Assembly (NCBI GenBank): GCA_015039465.1
Contig: MU130533.1
Location: 248,001 to 312,000, forward strand
Length of the DNA stretch: 64,000 bases
Direction: 5' to 3'
From: Phlegmacium glaucopus
Taxonomy: Eukaryota > Basidiomycota > Agaricomycetes > Agaricales > Cortinariaceae
The position numbers and the translations under genes are program-made. The notes below the pieces were generated by a model. It did no database searches. It was not told the DNA's origin and saw only the letters and a list, made by a program, of their open reading frames with translations. This document shows, piece after piece, positions 10,617 through 20,407 of this stretch (the first letter of the stretch is position 1; each line of letters begins with the position of its first letter).

Positions 10617-13600
10617 ATGCTCTTGGGAAAGGAATATTCTTTAGTAGCAGATTCAACCATTTCGTCCTCGCCACATTCAGACTCTGACACGCTCACACAC
10701 ATTCGCCGACCAGTGAAGACTTATGGGCGACGACGTGATGATGGGCCAACGAACGACGTCCCAAGCTCGTCTCTAGCGTCGAGCTCTACATCGCGTGGTA
10801 GCATACATAACACTGCGCCGCCCGGTCTTTCCGAGGAGGTTCCCCCGAGTTCACCACCGCATTTTTCGGATTGTGAAATTTCAATGAATGACGCAGATGA
10901 ACAAGGTAGTCCACGGTCATCGTCAAAATTCGAATTTGCGTGGAGAAAGGGGCTGAGACAGCTTGACGAAGACGATGACTTGGACCCAAACACTTCCTTC
11001 TTTTCAAACACCGAAGACGACGCGTCAAAACAAGTACTACTTGAAAGTACAAACGCGACGGCATCTGCATTACTTGACGATGTTGACGTTTTCGGTGGCT
11101 CACATTCTTCTGTGGATACGCGGTCACCACTACACAGCGTGTCTTTTCGTCTTTCGTCTCCCCAAGTCAGCACGCGCACGCGCACCCACCGCAAGTTGAA
11201 AGTTATTCGTGATTCGGACTCAGATTCAGAGCCCTCAAAGGAATCTCCTTCAACAACTCCTGCGTCTGCTTTGCACCTCCTGAATACACCCCACTCTGGA
11301 TCATCTTCTACACAACCCACGTCTGAAGACGACATGCCAGCTCAAGTCTCCACCAAATTAACAGGTCGGAGAAAAATGGCCCCTTCGTCGCGTGTCAGCG
11401 TTACGCCACTTACTTTCAATGAAGGCCCATCAAAGAATGAGATAAGAAGTGAGGAAATGCGGAAGAAGAAAACCAAGTTAAAGGTATGCGTGAACCGTAT
11501 ATTTTGAAATAATTCTAACCGTTCATCAGGCGCCGACCAAAAAAGACTTGGTAGATACGATAAAGGAACGAGGTCGATTGGCTGCTCAATCTGTCGTGAT
11601 TATTCCAAGAAATGAGAAGAAAACTAAATTCACGGTAGGAAACTTGCTAGCGAAAGTGTACGTCCTCTCCGTCTGGAAAGTTGTCCTCTCAGCTAATTTT
11701 ATAATTTCAGGCAAGATGGAGTCTTCAAGCCCCACTCGGTGCTCGGAGACCGGATGCCGGCATCAGACCCCATAGAAGCATTTTCCTCACCCAATAATGC
11801 TAAATGTGGTACTCCCGAGCGTAGCGTTTCCTCTTGTCGCCTACCACATCAATCAGCAGCGCTGTCAAATAGAGACCAGGAATTCCCAGACCAACATGAT
11901 TCTGATGATTCAGACTTGCCTGAGATTTCAAATATGTTCAAGCAAAACGTCGAAGATTCTAGAAGGAAGCAAGTTTTGAAGGAGGCTAAAGAGAGAGCGT
12001 TGGCACGCCTGCAACCGCCTACGGCAATGGATGGTGGAGATGATGATGACGATCTGGAAATTCTAGCGTACTCAGGCGCAAAGACTGTGGTAAAGGAAGA
12101 CATTCAGCGCAAATCGGGGAAGAAGCCGCGAATTTCTGAAGGGCGAAAGCGACAGATGCAATTCGGCAAAGTTAGCCTTACAGTGCAAGAAAAGGAACGG
12201 ATGTTTACCCTTTCGCCTGGTCGGGGTGGCCTCGTGAAGTTGGCTGATCAAACCACGCTAAATCAACTCATCGCGATTGAGGCTCGTAAAGAGGCGCAAC
12301 GAGTCACAAGGAAGAAGGAGGAAGAGTGGCAGAAACACGGGGGTCAAATCAATACCAATGTAATAGGCCAAGGACAAGGGTTGGCAAATGTCGTCAAGAC
12401 CATCGCGGAGAAAGGTCTCAAAGCTGCAGAAGCAAGAAAGACAGACAAAGCGGATATGGATGACAGCGATGATGAGGGAAGTAGTGACGAAGATTGGAAG
12501 CCTGAATTAAGGGGTTCTGCTTCTCCCAAGATTCTACCAACAGGTGCGGAATCGGAACCCGATGAAAGTGTACCTCCTAACGAAGATGCCACTATGGTTG
12601 ATGTCATGGAGGATGATGCCAACATCCGTGTTCGTACGGCCCGTCGATGTATCGTTGATTCGGAGTCTGAGGACGAGAACCAGAACCAGAACCAGAATGA
12701 GAATGCTCACCCTGAATTATTGGCAATACAAAGAGAGGAGAGATATCGACGCTCGACATCGTCATGCGAACTGCCTACTGAAGATGAATACGACAAGGAA
12801 AACAATGTAAACCTGATGTACGATCGCAGCGAAGACAAAGAAAACAATGCAGTAGTTCGCCATTCGACTTCCATTTTTGATATTCGGGGTAACTTTCCTT
12901 CCCTGCCTGACTTTACGCAGTCCGACTCGCAGAATGAAAAGGCGCCTCTTGACGAGGAACTCAATTCGGACAGGAGACGGCCTCTAGGAGAGTTGATGTC
13001 CGAAGAAAGTTCTATGGCATCGCCAATCGGACGCGCCAATCTCACTCAGTCTTTCGCAGCTAAGCTACAGCAGGCGTCCCCTTCATCAGATACTCTTACG
13101 CCCTTCCTAGCATGTGAAAAAGGACTCCAGCCAGCCTTTGATCGTTTTTCACAATTTTCGGAGGGAGAACCTGACATATTCTGCCCTGCTCCATTACTAC
13201 AGCCAGGATTCGCTGACTTGTTTGAATCTGCGACAGAAAGGCAGAAATCGCCGAGAGAGTTATCCGGCGATGTATGTCCTCTTTTCAACTTCTACTCACC
13301 CAAGATGAACATTGATTTTTTTTATTACTTTCCAGCGTCATTCAGTTGCCGAGGAATTGAAGAAACTTCGACGTACAGATACTTTAAATTTGACGCAGGA
13401 TGTCACGCTAGCATTCCAGGCTGAGAACAAGTTAATTCGTAAGGCTGATGCCATATTTGAGAAAGAGCAGGCCTTTGTTCTCGAAGCTGCAACAAGGAAA
13501 ATTCACAACTCCAAACCTGACCTGTATGTCAACGAGCTTGGGTAAGTACATTACCTTTTGCCTTGGTGCGCAGTCTAATACACGACTGTAACAGCTTCCT

Positions 13601-15159
13601 CACTCAGACCAGACCTGGTGTCCAAAGCCCAGAAGTCTACCGACCACCCTCCCCAACACAAAGTCTTTCGAGTGTCAGTCGGCAACAATCTTTCTTGTCA
13701 CCATTCCCGACACGATCGCCTCTTCGCACACTGTCATTTACATCCCAACTTGACTCTCCCGAACGAGAACCTCCACGCCGTTTGAAAAGGTATAGCTCCC
13801 CTTCACGCTCGCGAGGTCCCTATGGACCTGAAGGTACTAAACCCCCAAAACTTAACGCTTTTGAACTCCTTGCTGCTGGTAGAGAAACCACAGCCAAGAA
13901 GGACCATCGGGAACGGAAACGGCTGGACTTGTCCGAGTTTCTAGCGGATGAAGCCGCAGAGTCGGACGATGACGATAAATTTGGCTTTACAAAGGTGACG
14001 TCCAAAGACGACGAGGAGGATGGGGAGGACATGGACAAGACCCTCGATGTATTAATGGACGACAGAGACATGGACGAAGATGTTGTCGCTGCTGACCTTG
14101 TGCATGAAAAATTCAAGTACGTTGATGTTGTTATATTCGTGTAGAGGTTTTGCTGATGACTTACACCACAGGGAGCAGGAAGATGAGCAGGACAAAGAGA
14201 TTGAAAAACTTCACTTGGCCGCAATTCAGGGCGAACTACGTTTGAAACGTAATCGTGGCGTCGGCGTTGACGATAGTGATGAAGAGAGCGATAATGAGGA
14301 AAATGAGAGAGCTCGTAGAGCGATGAAGAAGCTTCGGACAACCGACCGTGGCGACATCAAAGATTTAGGTGCTTACTCTCTCTCCTTGTTCTCATATCAA
14401 TACTGAACATAGTAATGCAGAGGCTAACGCAGATACGCGCGCATTTGCCGACACGTATAATCAAAGTCTCAAAGATGATGATCAAGAATTCGCTTATCTT
14501 GAAAAGGAATCTCAATCAGAAACCCCTGCTGTCGATGTAGGATACAAAAGTAATGACGATGAGGGTGAGGAAGAGGACGAACCACAGGAGTATATCTCGC
14601 CTGATGAAATGCGAAGACTCGTGCGTGAGCGGGCTAAAGAGGAGGTATGTCCAATCTCGTTCTATCTTGCTTTCACTCACCGCTGTCCTAGATCGATGAA
14701 GATGACATGGACACGAACGACATATCATGGCTTGATTTACAAGAGGAAGAGCAACCTCGTGTGAAGACACTAAATACCTTCAAGCGTTACATGGCTCAGT
14801 CACAGAATCTTGAACAGTCAGAAGTGGAGGAAAGCCTGGTATGCGCCGCTTAACAAAACAGAGTCTTGCTTGACCGTGACGAATTTTGATAGGGTCCAGC
14901 ATTTCGCAAAAGCGTGCCAAGCGCAACTGGTTTGAACAAACGTTTTGTACGAGAGAACAAATCACGGAACACAGGTACTTCTCGATCAGTTGGAGGTTCA
15001 GCTGTGACTGGGCATACAAAAAATAAATCGAAAACGGGTGCGCCATCCAAGGTAGTAAGAGGTACAAATTCGTCGTCGACTTCGACTGTCAACAGACAAG
15101 TCAAGCCAGCGGAAAGCATGCTTTCTGTCATTGCCGATAAAAGTCACCATTTCGCGTAA
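10617..15159 (+). CDS. MRC1: Replication checkpoint mediator Mrc1/claspin
   Basis: Links stalled replication forks to the Cds1/Rad53 kinase. Nine exons (10617-11483, 11530-11657, 11711-13271, 13336-13541, 13595-14116, 14172-14368, 14421-14644, 14692-14838, 14893-15159) sum exactly to 1372 residues. The family-specific MRC1 domain spans exons 5-7: LSEFLADEAAESDDDDKFGF, DEEDGEDMDKTLD, DDRDMDEDVVAADLVHEKF, VGVDDSDEESDNEENERARR. The N-terminal region is acidic with many SQ/TQ and SD motifs and several basic segments, as expected for a phosphorylated adaptor. The C-terminus (PAESMLSVIADKS) is also typical. The start is the least certain part: an in-frame GTG precedes the chosen ATG, and a short 5' exon may exist. 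Confidence 0.92.
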
Positions 15160-15646
15160 ATTATTCCCTTCAATGTAATTCTTAATTGAGTAGCATTTTG
15201 TCCTTGACTGTATTGGATTCCTAAAACGTTTGATATTGTAAATAGCACTTAGGGATAACTAGGACGTGAAAGTGTTAAGGAAAGGTTGGTCGTACAATTT
15301 ATTTGAAGTGTGCTTGGGTATCATAATATAAAAGTTGTAAAAAGAAGTTTCTCAAGAAAAGGCGACGGCCAAAGAGGAGTTAATGATGTTGCTTTCCTCC
15401 AAGGGGTTTCCCAAAGCGCATCCAAGAGGTTTTCGGATTTGAACGTGAAGGGATGGAGTAAGTTCGTGGTGCCTGCCGTGGATGGGAAGCACTGCGCCGC
15501 TTTCTGTTGCTGGTTTGAATCTGACATTGAATGGATGAATTATTTGCGAATGAGGGAAGAAGGTGATGACAAACTTTATGTCGCAGCAAGATAAGCTTCG
15601 CCATGTTAGCAGGGGGTCCTGTTTCACGAAATGGATTTTCTAATAT
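15160..15646. other. Intergenic region downstream of MRC1
   Basis: These 487 bases hold no gene I can support. An open frame at 15310-15594 (plus) has no ATG and the opposite strand has overlapping frames of equal length, so neither looks real. Confidence 0.35.
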
Positions 15647-15834
15647 TTATATGGCTGAGATATATATAGGTGTGGAATAAAAAAGAAAGACATACGCAAA
15701 GCAACTAAAGCTAAACCAGACTCATGGGCATCGAGGGACTCATCAACAGACATGATAGAGAGCCAAAGACCTGGCATGAATATATAGACGAAGAGCAGAG
15801 CAGCAAGGGAGCTCAATGCCATGAGAGCTAACAT
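15647..15834 (-). CDS. Possible small single-pass membrane protein
   Basis: Not recognised. An ATG at 15834 opens a frame starting MLALMALSSLAALLFVYIF, one strong hydrophobic segment, followed by a polar Asp/Glu/Ser stretch (SVDESLDAHESG). A GTATGT donor at about 15698 and a CTCAG acceptor just before 15654 would splice it to a short last exon, for a protein of about 48 residues; unspliced it runs to 64. It is divergent from tafazzin with 179 bp between starts, a normal promoter spacing here. The splice signals and hydrophobic profile favour a gene, but the length leaves real doubt. Confidence 0.35.
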
Positions 15835-16013
15835 GGTAGCCGAGCGCAGGTGCGCTTGCCCCGCTCAAATATGGGGAGAGGGGTGGGGCACGGCTAGGGG
15901 AGATATTTTTAAGATACCCAGTCGTTCGATTTTTTGGGGAGCCGTGCTGACCAACATTGTTTTGATCGCAACATAAACGGAATTTACCGACGAATCAACC
16001 TCCCCTTTCAACA

Positions 16014-17138
16014 ATGACTGCAGGCTCGAAGCTGCTCTCTACCCTCACAGTTACAACAATTGGACTCACATGCAAAGCCTTTCTAAACTCGGGCCTATGT
16101 TCAATACAAGTAAACGGTATCCAGACTTTAAAAGATGCTCTCAAAAATCAAAAACGAAATTCTGGCCAAGGAATAATTACAGGTTCGTGCTACTTTCAAC
16201 AATCCCTCTTAACGTCGATTTGATAAGTTATAACAAGTATCCAATCATATCTCAACGTACGTACAAATATTCTAAGGATGCACTCGTGATTGAACATGTA
16301 CTGCAGTCTCGATGACCCAGTGATTTGGGGCATGCTTCCAGCGCAATATTACTTGAGTTCAATGACAACCCGTTGGGCCCTCGGCGCGTCCGATATCATG
16401 TTCACCAATCCGTAAGTATTCGTCTGTCGCCCTATCACCATCAACTATACTTCAAATTCATTTGGGTCTGCGCCAGGAAGTGTTTTTTCGACCTTCTTTT
16501 CTCTGGGCCAAACCATTGAAACAATCCGCGGGAAGGGGATCTATCAAGCTGCCGTGGATATTGCAATACAGAAAGTTAATCTTGGAGGTTGGGTGCGTTG
16601 GGCTTGCTATGCTCATCATCTCAATCTAAACGTCCCAGGTCCATATATTTGGGGAGGGCAAAGTCAATCAGCCAGATACATATCTTAAAACTGATCAAGG
16701 CCATATTTGCCTACCACGGTTCAAATGGGGTGTGTCAGTATTCCTTTAATTGTCACTTACACGTCCGCGTCGATGCTCATCATATGTAGGGGCCGTATTC
16801 TAATGGAGGCCAAGGTGTTACCAGTGGTAATACCAATGTGGATCACAGGTTTTGACCAATTGATGCCTGAAGGTCGAACTTTCCCATACAATTACCTACC
16901 ACGTATTGGCGCTCGTCTTAGTGTAACATTTGGAGGTCCAATCGCCGCAAACGAACTCCTGGAAGCACTTCGGCCTTCAGCAAGTCATTCAAATGCCTCT
17001 CATTCTAACGCCAGTCGCGAGTCGAGCGCGCTGACCGGACCGTCAGCAGATACTCCAAATACAACATTGACAAGGCAGAGAGTGACAGCATTTATCCATC
17101 ACGAAGTAGAACGGTTGGGGGTCTCTACGGGGGTCTAA
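16014..17138 (+). CDS. TAZ1: Tafazzin, monolysocardiolipin transacylase
   Basis: Mitochondrial membrane acyltransferase that remodels cardiolipin. Six exons (16014-16182, 16238-16256, 16307-16411, 16481-16592, 16639-16733, 16790-17138) sum to 282 residues. The catalytic HX4D motif is NHISTLDDP, which spans the 19-nt second exon and the start of the third. Then come RWALGASDIMFTNP, FFSLGQTIETIRGKG, HIFGEGKVNQP (acyl-acceptor pocket), GRILMEAKVLPVVIPMW and FPYNYLPRIG, all in the expected order. A low-complexity Ser/Asn segment near the C-terminus is extra. Exon 4 starts after GGAAG, not after the nearer CCAG, because only this keeps the VFSTFF frame. Confidence 0.94.
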
Positions 17139-17258
17139 GAGATGCATAGATTGAAATAAATATTACTGCTTTTACTGTTAGAAGTTAGTATATAGTTGCT
17201 ATGTACGTCTTGATGATACCAAAGAAATACAAAATATTCCACGTTACGTGTTTAGCAG

Positions 17259-19348
17259 CTATTCACCACCACCACCACCACTATTAAATTTAGCCAAAGC
17301 TGACACTACACTCTCACATTGTGACAGGAATGGTATCTCTGGCTGGCCGGGATAGTACCACGCACACAGAGCCTTCATGAATATTGCGGTAAGAAACATG
17401 TAACAAGTAGGAGGCTGCGCCTACTCACAATCATGCAATAGAAGGATATCATTGCAACACCTTCTGCCCAGTTTGTCTTTGAATCGGCAGTAACGTAATT
17501 AACGATGAAGCATGAACCTATGATGACCGCAACTTCAAAGAGATCTGCCAGATTATATTTAGTCAAGTGTGCTCTGCATAAAATAGCTTTGCTCATGCGC
17601 ACCAAACAGAAGAGTAAGAGGTCTGTGAGTCCACCATGCAAGTAAGACTAAGAAGGGCATCCAAAACATTGTGAATTGGATGCTAAGGTCAATGGCTTCT
17701 GCTTTGGCCAAACTCGGCGGTGGTCTGGGGCCGTGAAAGTAATGGTGATGCACGCGACGGGCAAAGTAGACCACTGCCACAGCCCCATCTGCGGCGAAGG
17801 AAACGAAAGGCAACAAAATTAAACCAAACCACCTTGCAATAAATGCCATATTTGTTTAGTCACTTTTTACACGACATATTATCTGCGATGCACTCACTCC
17901 AGTGTGATGTCAGATACTTCTCGTACTCTCTCGATGCTTTCTACAAGCTTTCCTGTATATCAGAGCTTTATCTTAAACAACTGTCAACAAGCCACCTACC
18001 CATTCAGCTGTAGTAGCCATAAGGCCTATGCAAATAACTAACATGGCGAGACAAATCCATTGGTTAACTTCAGGGTCCGTATCCCGCAAATGCGCCACAT
18101 GGGCTTTATAAGCTTCTGGTACCTCTATTTGGTTAGCAACCTCATCCTTTGTCCCAGGAGGGTTGTGTAGATAGATTCGCGAACAGATGTATCTAGAAAA
18201 GGAATATATTGGTTTCTGAGTTGGAGAAAAGTATTAAAAGACTCACACTATCAGTAGAAGGACCGCTATGCCTCGACTAATTTTAAGAAATGTTCCCCGG
18301 TAATGGTCGTTGACGACACTCTGTATTGTGGCTGAAGGGGAGAAACCCGTATCAAGCGCAGCAAAAAAAGCAGCAGGAAGCAATAAACTCAGAACTCTGT
18401 TCATACAACGAAGATGTCAGGCGAACGTATATCATGAAGCATATTGCAATAGCACACCCAAGGGATAGCAAAGAATGGTTGAGCTCTGTCGAATGTGGAT
18501 GGAGGTTCTGGTGGACTACGCGTGCTCCTCCCGTAACAAATGCAGTTCCTGGAACTAACAAGAGGTGCAGAATGACAACGCCAATAATTGTGGCCTTCAG
18601 CAACTGCAGCCTGGAGTAAAATTTAAAATTAAGGGGAATAACAAGACGCAATGAGTTACTTACTCGCATCTGGCCAGTAAGATGATGGCTAGCGTCGCCT
18701 CGACTGTACTAATAAGTCACGATTAAAATCTAGCACTTTCAGACCGCAAATTGGAACTGACTTGTTGAGTGTCACCATAAGCAAGTCTCCTAGGTCTTTA
18801 CCTAGATAGTGGGCCATCTGTTCTCCCCCATAATCAAATAACCGCTCCAGGGGTACAATTGCAAAGAAAGAGACTGGGTATGGACAATGAGCCTATGCTT
18901 CGTTGTTGAATGGTGATTAACATTACGAGCAAATGTAATTCCATGACCCCAGTTGAGAAAACGAGACACCCAAGACAGTGGTATCAATATTAGTAGGATA
19001 TTCAGCCCTCAATAAATGATGTCAACACTGGAGTATAAGCAGAAGAGATTAAATCGCACAAGATGAAAGTGCCAGCGATCGCAAACTGTGCTTGACTCCT
19101 ATTTTCTTTTTCCCCTTGCGAGTGAACCTATCCCAAAATTTGACGAACTCCTCCTTATTTTCCTGGAGATTCATATCTAGGCGACTACGGCGCTTTTGAG
19201 ATTGTGGTCCTGGGGAGACCATTGGGGTGCCACTAGCAAATGCAGCTGGGTTGGGGATTGGTGCTAAAAGATAATCTTCTTCACCGAGGGGTGGTGGATA
19301 ATCTCTCTGGCGAGTAGCGACATTAGGATCTCTGGTGGGTAAGAGCAT
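17259..19348 (-). CDS. CAX-family cation/proton exchanger with altered signature motifs
   Basis: Membrane exchanger of the Ca2+:cation antiporter superfamily, probably vacuolar by family. The cytosolic N-terminus of about 90 residues ends in a Lys/Arg stretch. Many helices follow across about ten exons: LLILIPLSWV, SFFAIVPLERL, ATIIGVVILHLLLVPGTAF, LLLPAAFFAALDTG, GIAVLLLIV, LAMLVICIGLMATTAEW and FGLILLPFVSFAADG. The order matches fungal CAX proteins, including a long loop between the two halves (HNPPGTKDEVANQIEVPEA). The family's two repeat motifs, normally GNAxE, read NNTVE (first half) and SFAAD (second half) here, so transport activity or ion choice may differ. The protein ends in a run of glycines before TAG at 17261-17259. 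It is convergent with TAZ1. Confidence 0.82.
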
Positions 19349-19493
19349 TCTCTTTTACCAGCCGGGGTAGTGGGCAGGAGGATACGACAGAACAACACTT
19401 AGCAATGCAGCACTTTATACCAGCAATATGCGCTGTCAAGCTGTGCACAGGGGCAACGATAACTGAGCGCCCAACATCTTCGGTCCTCAGTCA
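19349..19493. promoter_or_regulatory. Promoter side of the CAX gene
   Basis: Upstream of the CAX start, running into the inverted-repeat element. GGTCCT at 19482-19487 and AGGACC at 19494-19499 form a further small inverted repeat across the element's left border. No other feature seen. Confidence 0.3.
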
Positions 19494-20197
19494 AGGACCC
19501 TGGGCAATAGGCCTCGAGGCAGGGTCCGAATCCGGACAGGATTCGAGCTTTTTTGACGGACGGCTAGGGTCAAGGCAGCCAGTGCCGGAATCCAGACAAG
19601 TTTGGGGAAATTGTGATAGGCTAGTTGCCTATCCGGACAAATTTTAGGGTACTAATATGCTATAGTATTGTTGAGCGTACGAATGACTCAATATCTGATT
19701 ACTTCTTTCTTTGCTGTATGTTATTCTGGACTTGTAATAATCATGATAATTTTTGTAAAACATAGATTCACATCTCTCAGTTAGGCATTCCTGACCCAGA
19801 AACTCCTTTAGCTCCTTTCAGTCAACTGCTCTCTTATTATGGATGAAGCACTGTACTTTTCATGCTGCTATTAAATTGTTTTGAAAGCAGGGTGGAAATC
19901 TTGAATAGGAAAATAGTTTTGTTTACTCGTAAATGATAGGATATGCTTATTCCAAGCCAGAATTGTACTTTTTGAGGCGGGTAAGTACAGACCTTTTTTG
20001 AGCCTAGGAGGCTTGATCTACCAGTCCGGACAAAATTTGGGCCAAAAAATAGCTAGGTCAACAATCCAGACATTTTTTTGGAAAATCTTGGGATCCTAGG
20101 TGCAATCCGGACAAGAATCCCACTGAATCGCGACGCCCTGTCCGGGCAAAAAGTTGAAATCTGGGACCCTGCCCCTTGGCCTATTGCCCAGGGTCCT
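19494..20197. mobile_element. Non-coding element with 34-bp terminal inverted repeats (MITE-like)
   Basis: Left end 19494-19527 and right end 20164-20197 are inverted copies: the outer 20 bases are identical (AGGACCCTGGGCAATAGGCC) and 31 of 34 match overall. Each end also folds on itself, with GGACCCTG at 19495-19502 pairing with CAGGGTCC at 19520-19527, and the same pair at 20164-20171 and 20189-20196. Inside is AT-rich sequence without a coding frame, with several copies of ATCCGGACA near both ends (19529, 19589, 19631, 20024, 20063, 20104, 20139). Size and structure fit a miniature inverted-repeat transposable element moved by a transposase elsewhere. No convincing target-site duplication is visible. 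It sits between the CAX and THO2 promoters. Confidence 0.7.
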
Positions 20198-20407
20198 GGT
20201 ATAGTCAGCGCTGATCGGTGAATCAAACGGCGATCATTTTCACACGTGATGAGAAATTTCACATGTGACACACACAAGTGGGAGCAAAATCATAATTATA
20301 ACTCCGCCTGGAGTCTGGACAGCTGTTCACGTTGCCCGCGTCTAAACTAAACACCACCTCCATTTGTTCCAACATCCACGCATCGCAGACTTTTCCCAAA
20401 GGAAGTT
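20198..20407. promoter_or_regulatory. THO2 promoter region
   Basis: Between the inverted-repeat element and the THO2 start. It holds an imperfect palindromic pair, CACACGTGATG (20241) and CACATGTGACA (20260), which look like two bHLH-type sites about 19 bases apart, and a pyrimidine-rich stretch ahead of the start codon. Confidence 0.3.

Noticed and set aside
15310..15594. 95-codon plus-strand frame downstream of MRC1
   Set aside because: Has no ATG, and equally long frames exist on the other strand; base pattern looks non-coding.
19482..19499. Target-site duplication for the inverted-repeat element
   Set aside because: AGTCA occurs near both borders, but not at the same distance from the repeats, so I do not claim a duplication.
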